From contig JALGPY010000001.1 in the NCBI GenBank assembly GCA_023055425.1, positions 112,139,057 to 112,203,056 of the forward strand: a stretch of DNA of 64,000 nucleotides. Reading direction: 5' to 3'. Of the stretch, positions 1-11,957 are shown piece after piece. The position numbers and the translations under genes were made by a program. Positions within the stretch are counted from its first letter, which is position 1; the number at the start of each line of letters is the position of its first letter. The DNA is from Linanthus parryae. Taxonomy: Eukaryota; Streptophyta; Magnoliopsida; Ericales; Polemoniaceae. The notes under the pieces are model-generated. The model was not told the origin of the DNA. It worked only from the letters and a program-made list of their open reading frames with translations, and did not search any database.

Positions 1-764
1 TGGGTATGTATTAGGGGTAATGGCATAGTGGATTGACCCAAAACAAGAAGGCTACATACAAGTTATGTGAAGTCACAAATGCTTCTCGTAGTGACAACGG
101 TATTGTCATACTTAGACTTGAAGTCACTAGATCCTCTAGTTGTGGAATATTGTGTTTTGACATCATCAAACGCTACACCGTAACTGGATAGTGATGAAGG
201 CGTTAATCAGACATAATAAGGAAGCAAGCTTAGATATGGTAGTGATGTTGATAGAATTTTCCCTCCTACATAACGGGAGCAAATATCCACAACCGCTCGA
301 GGGATGGTGCTTATAGAATGTCTGGCCGGACTCAGATAAATCAATATGGGATATGATGTTATCTGCATGGATAAGACTATTACTAGGATCGAGAAACTAT
401 GGATTGGATATTCGAGTGTGACGTGTATGTCTCGTGTCCAATCCGGATATAGAGACAAAGGGATGAGACAATACTTTCACAAGGTTTGTCAAAGTAATGA
501 CTATTTCTATTAGTTGGGTGGCATGGATGTGTTGCTAGACACCGCTCCATGTTAGTAGTCGTTACTACCAACTAAGTAGAAACTTATGCGGTCACATGCC
601 ATAAGAATTAAACTAGACTAGGGAATTAATTAATATGATTAATTAAATAGAAGGATCAAAACGCAACCACTTGCAAACTTAGTAGGACTAATTTGCGAGG
701 TGGACTAATCCATGTATAGACATGATTAGAATTCGCAAGGTGGACTAATCCATGTATAGATATG
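1..764 (+). repeat. Element A 5' LTR, first part (start outside the window)
   Basis: This stretch aligns with the 3' LTR of A from 28316 onward and with the LTRs of C, F and H. It holds the U3 portion and ends in a short tandem array (unit about 38-40 bp, GGACTAATCCATGTATAGAC followed by ATGATTAGAA), where element B has inserted. The last five bases before B are ATATG. Short open frames here on the minus strand recur in every LTR of the family and are not genes. Confidence 0.88.
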
Positions 765-1319
765 TGATAAATCTTTCATAAGAGTTATCCTACGTACACT
801 TTATATTGTTATTTGTGAGCGTTTCGGTGCAAAGTGACGAGATTTGAGCCAAAATATGAGGAAATGCAATTTTGGATGTTTTTGAGCTTTAAAGTACAAT
901 ACAGACGTTTCTTAATGGTTTTGAGTATGATTTTAATAATTTATCACATTTGATATACGCAGTAGTGTTCGTGTTGTTGTTTTACAGGAATTACGTATGC
1001 GGGAATCAAGTGGAGAGAAGAAACGAGCTTCGGAATAGAAGAAAAAGACGAATTTGGCACGTTTTGGATGTTTTTGCCAAATTTGGGCAATAATTGAGAA
1101 AAAGGGGGAAATGGTCTGGAAACGGAAATTTCTCTACATGGATAAAGTCTACGTTGAAAAAGAAGTCCAATGGTGCAAAAATCACGTTCATCGGAGTTCG
1201 TGATCGAAATCTGGGTCCTTATTTTCTTGTCCGCGATCTCAAAATATCCTGGAACATCCTGAATTGTCTTCCGAGCATCCCTTTGCTATTATAATGCTAT
1301 TCGAACAATATGATACATC

Positions 1320-2260
1320 CATTTCCTAGCCATTCTCCACCTACAACTACACCAAGAACCTCCATAAACAGACATGGAATTCACCTCCTCAAACACCACC
1401 ACCATCATCTTCTTCCAGTTTCACCTATAACACCACCTCTTAGCTTCCATTAACCCCACTTCTAAACCACTCCTACTACCGCAATTAACCCTGCCAGTAC
1501 CAGACCTGAACCTCCTTCCATTACACCTACAAAACTCCAACACCGTTATCTAACAACCTGCAAACTGATCACCTAACTAACCACCACCAGTAGCTTACCC
1601 AATTCAGCCTTAAACCATCCAAACACCACCTCCTACACCTGTTGCAGTAGCAGTAAACCTCCACTGCGAGTTCACCTCTTTCACCATCTCCATCCCTCCA
1701 TCTCATTACACCACTATAACCACATAACAAATTCACTCCTCCATAGCCAAACTGTAATCAACCAGTACAAATAAGCCTAGATTACCACCTGAACAAAGAA
1801 CACCCATTCACTCAATTCAGCCCATTACACCATTGACTACTTCAAAGCTACCACCATAAACACCACCACAATACCAAACCTCAATTCTTCCTAGACTACC
1901 TCCCAACCACCATTGTTAACAGAATGCCATGAAACCACCACTATTCCTACTCCATTACCAACACATAAATCACCTGAATTCCACCATTCCCCTGGACCTA
2001 ACACTCCTTAACCACCATCTAACCACCTGTACTACCCCAGAACACCTAAACACCTGCAATCACAACATGCTGGCCCTCAATTAACCATCAGACCTCCACC
2101 CTCGTTACCAGACCATCGTTGTCTTCCCCTGCAACACCATTACCGATGACCAAAACTAATCCCGATCAAATACACCACCACACCCGCCTGATAACATCAC
2201 CCAGAACCCACCGGAGACCACTACAGATTGCAAAAACCCACCAGTCACGACCTGAATTCA
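1320..2260 (+). other. G-depleted, C/A-rich tract inside the Athila-type LTR
   Basis: For about 0.9 kb the plus strand is dominated by CCA, ACC and CTCC runs with very few G bases, unlike the sequence on either side. The same tract recurs in the 3' LTR at about 9300-10240. As its complement it also appears in the minus-strand LTR D (about 25930-26760), so in each LTR the sense strand is the C-rich one. No long reading frame explains it. Confidence 0.75.
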
Positions 2261-2550
2261 GAGCAAGAAGTCACTCAGCAGAGAATATCGCAAGAAGAAG
2301 GAAAAAAGAAGCTGGGTTATAGGTGTGTTCATGCAAAGAGATTCTCTATCCGTGCGAACACCAATCCTTAGCCAAAATCATAGGAAAGAGAGACAATCTT
2401 CGTGGATTTGGTTGCAGTCGCAAAACACGAATGCGTTCGTACGAAGATACGAACTGTTAGTGCGAAGAGTTGTCCCACGTGTCTGATTAACTGATTTTTA
2501 GTTGGGGATTTTGTGTAATATTTCATTTTTTTTAAAACAATTAGGAAGGG

Positions 2551-2558
2551 TATAAAAA
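2551..2558 (+). promoter_or_regulatory. Likely TATA box of element B LTR
   Basis: TATAAAAATC follows AGGAAGGG and recurs at 10531 in the 3' LTR at the same relative place. It is the only strong TATA motif in the second half of the LTR, about 0.85 kb from its end. Promoter function is inferred. Confidence 0.45.
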
Positions 2559-3407
2559 TCCCTATAAAAACTTGAATTGCTGGGTGGGAGACAATACGGG
2601 AAGCATTCCTGGAGCTTGGAGCACTGTTTGGAGCACGAAGATTCATCGTTTAGATCTTTCTTCTCTCGTTCACTTTATTTTTTATCTATGATTATGAAAA
2701 GCATTGTATTTGCAATCATGAATCGTAGTAGCTTAACACTTTATATCGGGATTTCTCAACGGTGGCTAGGGTTTGAAGCCGGTTTGGCGGATTATGGAGT
2801 TGATTCACGTTTTGTTTTGAACTTTTTGATGATGTGCTAGTTTGCTATGTTTAATTCATGTTGTTAATCTATCTTTGTGTTGTTTGGCCATCAATACAAA
2901 GATTATAGGTAATATGTTAGTGAAAGCAACTAATTTCCCGAATAATTGAATTAATCAAGTAGTCGCATGTTAGAGGAATTAACCACCAGCTATGAACTTT
3001 GAGTAGAAATAGATGATCGTCAATATATGTTTTAGGGGAAATTAGAACTTGGTAACTAGGTTGTAATTTGGCCTAGGCATAGAAAGCTAGCTTGGTAACT
3101 TGGTTAGCATTATTGCTCGTTTGACAAATCAAATCATCATCTGTGTTTCAGAACATAATTCTTTGACGGTGGAAACCTAGTGAACCTAGAGAAAATCCTG
3201 ATAAACGTCTCATCACTTTACTCCTAATTTTAATAATTGCTTTGTTATTTCAATTTATTAGTTTAGTAAAACAATTCAATTGCTTTCCCACACGAAGTTA
3301 ATCGTACTAATTAGTTCACGACAAGTCCTCTGGGATTCGACAACCCTATTCTTCCACATTATTACTAGAACGATAACCGTACACTTGCGGAGACCGTGTC
3401 AAGTTTT

Positions 3408-3425
3408 TGGCGCAACTGCAGGGGA
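3408..3425 (+). promoter_or_regulatory. Element B primer binding site (Asp-tRNA-like, degraded)
   Basis: TGGCGCAACTGCAGGGGA lies six bases after the LTR end. Athila elements typically carry TGGCGCCGTTGCCGGGGA, complementary to the tRNA-Asp 3' end; several central positions have changed here. Confidence 0.65.
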
Positions 3426-3537
3426 CTTCAGTTGAATTAATTAGAATTGTTAGATTTAGGTATTTTATTTTACAATTATATTCTTTACTCACCTGCGTTC
3501 TAGTGTTGTTGGTATTTTCAGGTGATTCTCTTGGTGC

Positions 3538-5143
3538 ATGATTCGCTCTCAAAATGAGCCATTGTACCCACAACTTGATAATCCAAAAGCACTATTTCGT
3601 AGAGACTCGGGGAAATCAGTTCCAATGGATGACCAACAGGTAATCGAGTTGGAAAGACTCTGAAAGCTTGTGGAAGATGCAGAGACCGCTAGAGTCGCTG
3701 CCGAGGCCAGAGTGGACAATTCATTGAGGGAAACTAAGTTGCTCAGAGATCAGTTAGCGGTTGCACATACATTAGTTGCTAACCATCCGATACCTCCGAT
3801 TCTACCTAATGGAGGTCAGCAACTGGTTCAAAGGAACATGTGGCACATGAAGATGATCGTCCTTTGGTGGAATACTTCATAACCACGCCACCTGGATACC
3901 AACCTACCATTGTGAGGCCACAGATTAATGCTGCTCAGTTTGAGTTGCGTCAGCAGATGATTGATATTGTGCGTACCGAGTGCCTATTTACAGGAGCTCC
4001 GAGAGATGATTCGAATGCCCACTTTCTTAACGTTAGGCAAATTAATTCAACATTGCATAATGAGCAAGTTCCAGATGAAACAGTGAAGCTAATGCTTTTT
4101 CCCTACTCTTTACCGGGAAAAGCGAAGACATGGCTCATGGAACTTCCAGCTGGATGTATTACTACATGGGCAGAGTGTTGCCAGGAGTTTCTTAGGAAAT
4201 ATCTTCCGCCATCCAAGGTTTCTCGCGAATGGCTGATATCATGAATTTTACTCAGCAAGAAGATTATTCTTTGGGAGATACAAGGAGGAAATTCAATAAG
4301 CTCCTTCGCAGATGCCCTACTTACGGAGAGACGTGGTATAAACTCTTCTGTTATTTCTATAATGCTCTAGATAGGGAAACAACACAGGAACTGGATATGT
4401 TAGCCGGAGGCAATTTTATGGGCTTGAGAGTACTGCGATGCCAAGATTTGCTAAATAGTGTGGCAAAGTGTGAGTCTACGAGGACTGAGAATCATAGGTA
4501 CTCGAAATCCGATGGGGCGCTAGTCAGCAAGATTGAGTCAATGGTGGAGCAGAAATTTGAACAGCAAATGGCAATCATGACTGCGGTCTTTAACAGCATG
4601 AATCTATCAGCACATGTGAAGTCTATGGGAGAGATGATCGCGAATGAGAATCAAGGATATGTGATTGAAGTCGTAAATTACATGGGTCCACCAAGACAAC
4701 AGTAGCGGTCGAACACTTATCATCCCGACAACTGAAATCACCCAAACTTCAGCTACAGCAATCCAAATAGTGGGTTGTATGCACCTGTTCAGCAGCCTAA
4801 TCTGCCATACCAGGCTCAGAGACAGGCTCCACAACAGCATGCTCCACAGTATCAGGCTCTGCAACAAGAGGACCAAGAGACAAAAGTTTTATTGAGAAAA
4901 CTGTTTGCTAATCAAGATAAAATGGAGAGCAAAATTTTCTCCATGGAAGCCACAATGAAGAGTCATGAGACGCTGATTGGGCAAATTGCCAATCAGAACA
5001 CTAAGCTTCCACGTGGCATGCTTCCATCTAATACCATTGTTCCTACTGAGCAGCTTAAAGCTATTACTACTTGCAGTGGCGTGACTACTCAGGATCTTCC
5101 ATATCCTAGCCATGCGAGAGCTGAAGCTACTAAAGCTACATAA
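3538..5143 (+). pseudogene. Element B gag (Athila-type), broken
   Basis: This encodes the Athila Gag, which forms the virus-like particle. The frame opens at ATG 3538 (MIRSQNEPLYPQLDN) and has a TGA at 3661. It changes frame near 3835 and again near 4225, and has TAG at 4703, TGA at 4733 and TAA at 5141. The core at about 3840-4500 is typical: FPYSLPGKAKTWL, then LPAGCITTWAECCQEFLRKY and KFNKLLRRCP in the retrotransposon gag domain. A glutamine-rich linker follows (about 4775-4870), then a helical segment. No CCHC knuckle was seen, as is usual in Athila. From 4229 to 6079 everything is in one frame, so gag and protease were one polyprotein. Confidence 0.85.
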
Positions 5144-5149
5144 AGAGAT

Positions 5150-6079
5150 TTGGGTGAGGAGGTACCCAAAGCCGCAAGTCCCCAATCAAAGTACACAATA
5201 GAAAAGAAAGAAGAGCCCAAGAACACTCTAAATCCGGCTAAGTATGTGTCAGATGTGCCATATCCGACAAAAATAAAGAGGAACGATGAAGATCATTATG
5301 GAAGATTTTTGGAGATATCCAGACAACTGCACATCAACATCCTTGTTGTGGAAGCACTTTCTCATATGCCCAAGTATAAGAAGTTCTTGAATGAAATTTT
5401 ATGGGGTAAGAAGAGCATAGACCCGTATGCCACGGTGAAGCTGACACAGACATGTAGTATTGTGATACAACGAGGCATTCCCAAGATGAGAGATCCAGGC
5501 AGTGTCATCTTAGGCTGCACTCTTGGGAGTGGATACCACACACATGGACTCTGCGATTTGGGTGCGAGAATTAATCTCATGCCATTGTCCCTATTTCAGA
5601 TATTGGGCATTGGTACGCCAACCCCGGTGAAGATGGGTCTGGAACTGGCAGACAATTCTATTATTATAGCAAAGGGGGTGATTGAGAACTAGCTTGTGAA
5701 AGTGAGTGCATTTGTCTTTCCAGCTGGCTTTGTGATCGTGGACATCTAGGAGGATCGCGATGTTCCACTCATCTTTGGAAGACCGCTTTTGAATACAATG
5801 CGCGATAATGTGGATTTGGAGACAGTGGAATTTACTATCAAATCTCTAGATTCGTCACTTGTGTTCAAGGCATTTGTTCCGGGTAAAGGGAAGAATAAAT
5901 TGGTGACGATCAAGTTTAGAGAGAAAGGAGTGGATCCTACTCCTGGGTTGTCTATAGTTTTGCAGCCTGATCCACCCGAATCAGAGGAGAAGCCAAATGT
6001 GGTGAGTGCACATGATGTGGTGCAGAAGATCAAGAGAAAGAAATTGAAGGAGGAGGCACGTCGTGCTAGACCTCCTTAA
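5150..6079 (+). pseudogene. Element B aspartic protease region, end of the gag-pro polyprotein
   Basis: Retroviral-type aspartic protease that would cut the polyprotein. The active-site segment reads CDLGARINLMPLSLFQ (D-L-G-A codons at 5555-5566), the Athila form of the usual D-S/T-G. The second conserved block, LIFGRPLLNT, lies near 5770. TAG codons interrupt it at 5690 and 5747. The frame closes with a basic tail (KRKKLKEEARRARPP) at the TAA ending at 6079. In autonomous Athila elements reverse transcriptase follows; here the 3' noncoding sequence starts directly. Confidence 0.82.
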
Positions 6080-8720
6080 CATATCTGAGGTAATTGGGTC
6101 CGGTCGTCGACCTTAAATTACAAGGCGCTTGTTGGAAGGCAACCCAACCTATTTATTTGCTTAATTTAGGGAGTGCGTTTTTTTTATATAGTTATGTTGT
6201 GTTATTTATTTATTTATTTGGAGAGATGAGAGAGGGACTAATGATGTTTTCCAAGTGACATATATGAGCAGGTTATGGGAGAGTCAACCCCGGTGTGCCA
6301 CGACGCACATGACCTTTATAGGGACTTGCATTGGTGAGTTGGAGATTCTCTGGACACAGATTCTAGAAGAGGAGAGCAGTCGAACCCGATGTGCGAGAAC
6401 ACACTGAATTTAGAGGGGCATGGTGGAGCCATCACCAATGCTTGGGGACTGCTTGGCGCGTATTTCGTCCCCACCCTTGAGGTGGTTATGGTTTTTTTTT
6501 TTTTTTTTTTTTTTTTCTTTTCTCTTGTAGAAATTGGTGTCACTTTTATTAGATATGTCATGCTCCATTTTATCTACTGGCCTACGCAGCTGATTGTTGA
6601 GTTCTCTTGCACGATCTCTAAGTTCGTTGAGGACAACGAAGCATTCAGTGTGGGGGTGGTTTATCCATCTACTAGTTGATTTGTTTTGCATAGCCAGTTA
6701 CACGTAGGATGTGTCTAGTTCGTATTTTGTGTAGAGTCAGTGGTTTATGTAGAGTTTTTATTTGTATTGTCGTATTGTGTAGGATAGATTTATATTTGGT
6801 TTGAATTGAGTCTACCCACCAACAAAGTAAATTGTGTAGAGTTAATTTTTTTCGAGTCAAAGCCTTGCATATAGAGTTAGGATATTATGAAAAATTAAAA
6901 AAAAAAAAAATGAGAAAATTGAATATTTTGAGAACGGGCAATTGAGAGAAGCTTAGATTTGGTTGATTTAGTGAGATGTGAAAACTTTAGGCATAGGGTG
7001 TGAATTTTGGACCGAGTGTGACATTTTTAGTTCCCCCTAGTAAGTATAGAGAGAATCTCATTACATGAACGCCTACCTATTTTTAAACTAAAATGAAATT
7101 TTAAAAGCTAAAGTGTGTGCTGTTTTTCTCCAAAAGAGTTGAGCTTGGTGTTTGCTAAACAAGCCTAACGTTCATGTGGTATGTCTAAGCTAGTCTCCAG
7201 CCGCCTCGTATTGTCACACAGAACAACTGTGCGAGGATGTGTATAGATCACTCACTTCTTTTAGATCTTGCCTTGTAGGACCACTAGATAATTTTAACTG
7301 ATCCTTGGATTCATTGTTAGCCTCTATGACCTAGGGAGACGATTCTTGCCCGTCGTCACATTTCGTTTAGAATCACCTTTCGAGAGCGTCACGAGGGAGT
7401 AGTAGTTGAGGGAGGTTCATTGAGGGAGTGCTTCATTTCATATTTTTGTGAGTTTTGCAGATCCCATGTGCTTCATTAGGTATCTACGAGGGGATGCGAG
7501 GGTGAGTGAGTTGGCTTGCACACTAAGGTGTGGCGGTGTCCCATGTCATTACATCGTGGGCACAGTAGAGGAGAGCCTGAATGCGTGGCATCTAATCCGC
7601 ACAAAAGTAGGGTTGGTTGTACTTAATTGGTCGAATGTGCTAGGTACCTGATTTCTACCCTTTCAGTTTAGGAGGTTTGGTTGGATTAGGCACATGACAT
7701 ATATTATTTGACTACTAGAGAGGGGGAAATGACTACATTCTAGTGTGGGGGTATCGACATTTGACTACGAACACATAAATTGTGCTTTTGAAGACTCCAC
7801 CCCCATACACGTTTTGTCTTTGACGGTTTGTGGTCTTACGCGCTTCATGTAGTTAGGGGGAGATGTATTATTATTGTGATACTTATTCATTGTTTCATCT
7901 ATTTCCTCTCGCTAACAGGTTTGCTTATCTTGGATTGATTCTTTGAGGAGGACCACTCATATATTTTATGTATATTATTAATGTTTTGTTGAGAGAAAAA
8001 AAAGAGAAAAAAACAAAAGACAAAGAAAAAAATAGAAAAATAAATGGAATAAAGAAAGAATACATTTGTGCTTATTGGAAAACGAGTGGTGAAAGTTCCT
8101 AGTTCTGAGTTGAAGATAGAGACTTGAGTTTCGCGCATCATTCGCTTTGATGGCCACGAGATTGACATGGTACCAGGGTTTGTGGGGATTGAGGGACGGA
8201 GTCGGTGAGATTCGGGTTGTGGTTCCTATCATCAGGGTGAGGGTGTGTGAGATATGGGGTTTGGTGAGCTTATGTGACTCTTTAGGATTTTTAGCTTCAT
8301 ACAAGTTATATCATTTTTGTCCTTAAGCCTCATCATATTTGACCATTAGCGGAATAGGAGTTCGGACAGTGATTGCGTCTTAGCCTTGGTTAGCCTCTTA
8401 TTTTTATCGGCACACATGAAGAGTTGGGTTGTTCTTTATAGTAAAGTCAAGCTTTATATACTAACTATGAGAAATTACTTGTTGTCGAGTTGAATCGCGA
8501 TTCACACCTCTTGTCTAACTTTTTCATCACTCCATAAGCAACGGTTTATTGTGGATTGAAATTGCCCGATCTCCCAAAAAGAATTGGGAGATCGAGTCTA
8601 GAATTGCATTTGCACCATCTTACTGAATTATAGTGTTGTGAGTCATGTGAGAGTCGTTTGAGTCATATTGGCTACTAGACAGTTGAATGCAGTAGATCAG
8701 ACTTTGCTTGTGACGCTCAA
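6080..8720 (+). other. Element B 3' noncoding region, no pol
   Basis: It starts with a block including GGCGCTTGTTGGAAGGCAAC, which in Athila elements lies after the pol frame. It contains a run of 25 T at 6492-6516, an A run near 6900, and two extra polypurine-like motifs (about 6647 and 7741). There is an 11-bp hairpin at 8567-8594. The short open frames here have no recognisable domain. Confidence 0.75.
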
Positions 8721-8740
8721 ATGGCAAGTGTGGGGGTATT
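8721..8740 (+). promoter_or_regulatory. Element B polypurine tract
   Basis: GGCAAGTGTGGGGGTATT lies immediately before the 3' LTR start. This is the primer for plus-strand synthesis in Athila-like elements. Confidence 0.75.
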
Positions 8741-11383
8741 TGATAACTCCTTCATAAGAGTTATCCTACATACAATTTATATTGTTATTTGTGTGCGTTT
8801 CGGTGCAAAGTGACGAGATTTGAGCCAAAATATGAGGAAAATGCAGTTTTGGATGTTTTTGAGCTTAAAGAACAATTCGGGCGTTTCTTAATGGTTTTGA
8901 GTATAATTTTAATAATGTATCACATTTGATCTTTCTAGTAGTGTTTGTGTTGTTGTTTGATATGAATTACGTATGCAGGAATCAAGTTGAGAGAAGAAAC
9001 GAGCTTCATAATAGAAGAAAACGACGAATTTGGCACGTTTTGGATGTTTTCGCCAAATTTGGGCAATAATTGAGAAAAAGGGGAAAATTGTCCGGAAACG
9101 GAAATTTCTCTACATGGATAAAGTGTACGTCTCAAAAGGAATCCAAATGTGCAAAAATCACGTTCATCGGAGTTCGGGTTCAAAATCTGGGTCCTTATTT
9201 TCTTGTTCGCAATCTCAAAATATCCTTAAACATCCGACTTGTCTTCCGAGCATCGTTTTGCTATTCCAATGCTATTCCAACACTCTGCTACCTCCATCGC
9301 CTAGCCATTCTCCACCTACAACTACACCATGAACCTCCATAAACAGACCTGGACTTCACCTCCTCAAACACCACCACCATCATCTTCTTCCAGTTTCACC
9401 TATAACACCACCTTTTAGCTTCCATTAACCCCACTTCTAAAACACTGCTACTTCCACAATTAACCCTGCCAGTACCAGACCTGAACCTTCTTCCATTACA
9501 CCTACAAAACTTCTACACCGTTATCTAACAACCTGCAAAATGATCACCTAACTAACCACCGCCAGCAGCTTACCCAATTCAGCCTTAAGCCATCCAAACA
9601 CCACCTCCTACACCTATTGCAGCAGCAGTAAACCTCCACTGCCAATTCACCTCTTTCACCATCTCCATCCCTCCATCTCATTACACCACTATAACAACCT
9701 AACCAATTCACTCCTCCATATCCAAATTGTAATCAACCAGTACAAATAAGCCTAAATTACCATTTGAACAAAGAACACCCATTCACTCAATTTAGCCCAT
9801 TACACCATTGAATACTTCAAAGCTACCACCATAACCACCACCAGTGTACCATACCTCAATTCTTCCTAGCCTACCTCCCAGCCTCCATTTTTAACATAAT
9901 GCCATGAAACCACCACTATTCCTACTCCATTACCAACAGATAAATCACCTGAATTCCACCATTCTCCTGGACCTAACACTCCTTAACCACTATCTAACCA
10001 CCTGCACTACCTCCGAACACCTAAACACCTGCAATCACAACATGCACACCCTCAATTAACCATCAGACCTCCACCTTCGTTACCAGACCATCGTTGCCTT
10101 CCTCTGCAACACCATTACCGATGACCAAAACTAATCCTGATCTAATACACCACCACAGTCGCCTGATAACATCACCCAGAACCCACCGGAGACCACTCCA
10201 GATCGCAAAAACCCACCAGCCACGACTTGAAATCAGAGCAAGAAGTCATACGGCAGAAAACATCGCAAAAAGAAGAAGGAATTAAGAAGCTGGGTTACAG
10301 GTGTGTTTGTGCGAAGAGATTCCCTCTTTGTCCGAAAACCAATCCTTAGCCAAAACCAGAGGAAAGAGAGACAGTCTTCGTGGATTTGGTTGCAGTCACA
10401 AAATATGAAGGCGTTCGTACGAAGATACGAATTGTTCGTGCGAAGAGTTGTCCCAGGCGTCTAATTTACTAATTTTTAGTTGGGGATTTTGTGTAATATT
10501 TCAAAAATTGTTTTAAAAAATTAGGAAGGGTATAAAAATCCCTAGAAAAAACGTGATTTGCTGGGTGGGAGACAATACGGGAAGCATTCCTGTAGCTTGG
10601 AGAACTGTTTGGAGCACGGAGATTCATCGTTTGGATCTTACTTCTCTCGCTCTCTTTATTTTTTTATCTACGATTATGAAAATAATTGTATTTTTAATTA
10701 TTAATCGTAGTAGCTAAACACGTTATATCGGGATTTCTCAACGGTAGCTGGGGTTTGAAGCCGGTTTGGCGGATCATGGAGTTGATTCAAGTTTTGTTTG
10801 AACTTAATTGATGATGTGCTAGTTTGCTATGTTTAATTCATGCTCTTAATCTATCTTTGTGTTGTTTGGCCATTAATACAAAGATTATAGGTAATATGTT
10901 AGTGAAAGCAACGAATTTCCTGGATTATTGAATTAAGCAAGTAGTTGCAGGTTATAGGAATCAACCACTGGCTATGAACTTTGAGTAGAACTAGATGATC
11001 GTCATTATATGTTTTAGGGGAAATTAGAACATTGTAACTCGGTTGTAATTTGGCCTAGGCATAGAAAGCTAGCTTGGTAACTCGGTTAGCATTATTGCTC
11101 GTTTGGAAAAATCAAATTATCATATGTGTTTCAGAACATAATTCGTTAGTGGTGGAAACCTAGTGAACCTAGAGTAAATCCTGATACACGTCTCATCACT
11201 TTACTCCTAATTTAAAAATTTCTTTGTTATTTCAATTTCTTAGTTTAGTAAAACAATTCAATTGCTTGCCCACACGAAGTTAATCGTACTAATTAATTCC
11301 CGACAAGTCCTCTGGGATTCGACAACCCCATTCTTCCACATTATTAGTAGAACGATAACCGTACACTTGCGGAGATTATGTCA
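8741..11383 (+). repeat. Element B 3' LTR
   Basis: It begins TGATAACTCCTTCATAAGAG and ends CGGAGATTATGTCA. It is 2643 bp against 2637 bp for the 5' copy. It repeats the C-rich tract and the TATA motif (10531). The next five bases, ACCTG, are the right target duplication, after which A's LTR resumes with ATTAGG. Confidence 0.9.
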
Positions 11384-11943
11384 ACCTGATTAGGATTTGC
11401 ATAAGTGGACTAATCCATGTATATACATGATTATGACTAGTTTGCAAGATGGACTAATCCATGTAAGGACATGATTGGGAGAGGGGCTAATATGTAGTTA
11501 ACAAGTAGTTATTGGACTATATAAAGAGCACTCCTATCTTATTTTCTCACCAATGCTCATAAAATACTTTGATTAGGAGAGAACAAAGCAAGGAGAGAGA
11601 GCAAGACAAGCCTAGGCCGAGCCTAGACCCGTCCGCCCCCTCTACCCGTCGGTCAAGAAGAGGCCGAGCCTCTTTTGGTCCCCGTTGTGTGATTCTTCTT
11701 CTTCCTTCTTCCATAGGTTTCTAACACAAGATGTGGAGGAATATAGATCTTGATCTTAGGTATGGACTAGCTATAGAGACGCGAATAATATTCTGCGTTT
11801 GAAGTCATCACAAGAGACAAACAAGGTAATTGTTATTTGAACCTTCACTAACGTTATGATGTCTCTTCCTGTGATCCTTGGTAGGTCTGGTGCGAATATT
11901 TATTTGTTATATTACGCCGCATAATCCATTACAAAACCCAATA
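11384..11943 (+). repeat. Element A 5' LTR, second part
   Basis: A's LTR continues after B with the rest of the GGACTAATCCATG array, a TATA box and the 3' end ACAAAACCCAATA, where the terminal CA has become TA. The primer site starts two bases later. Confidence 0.88.
11518..11526 (+). promoter_or_regulatory. TATA box of element A LTR
   Basis: TATATAAAG sits about 420 bp before the LTR end. The same motif is at matching places in C (16814 and 23824) and F (36742), so it is the conserved promoter of this LTR family. Confidence 0.6.
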
Positions 11944-11944
11944 C

Positions 11945-11957
11945 TGATATCAGAGCC
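11945..11957 (+). promoter_or_regulatory. Element A primer binding site (tRNA-Met)
   Basis: TGATATCAGAGCC differs by one base from TGGTATCAGAGCC, the sequence complementary to the initiator tRNA-Met 3' end. Confidence 0.8.

Larger units (their letters stand above)
765..3401 (+). repeat. Element B 5' LTR
   Basis: It begins TGATAAATCTTTCATAAGAG and ends CGGAGACCGTGTCA, colinear with the copy at 8741-11383 and several percent diverged by eye. The 3' end carries the Athila-type block with ATTCGACAACCC and ACACTTGCGG. The middle (about 1320-2260) is C-rich and almost free of G. A TATA motif is at 2551. Small open frames inside are not supported as genes. Confidence 0.9.
765..11383 (+). mobile_element. 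Element B: Athila-like Ty3/Gypsy element with gag-pro only
   Basis: Two LTRs of about 2.64 kb bound a 5.3-kb internal region. The 5' LTR ends before TTTTTGGCGCAACTGCAGGG, a degraded Asp-type primer site as used by Athila elements, and the 3' LTR follows GTGTGGGGGTATT. Flanking bases are ATATG (left) and ACCTG (right). Other copies of A's LTR read ACATG here, so the target duplication was ACATG with one change on each side. The internal region encodes Gag and an aspartic protease and then goes straight to the 3' noncoding part; no reverse transcriptase, RNase H or integrase is present. It is therefore a non-autonomous or internally deleted Athila relative. Confidence 0.88.

Noticed and set aside
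207..571. Minus-strand ORFs recurring at 207-571, 36143, 39641-39948 and 44213
   Set aside because: All are the same part of the A/C/F/H LTR family in antisense; recurrence is due to the repeat.
2119..2322. Basic ORFs at 2119 and 10094 in B's LTRs
   Set aside because: Homologous positions in two LTR copies, with no known domain and inside the compositionally biased tract.
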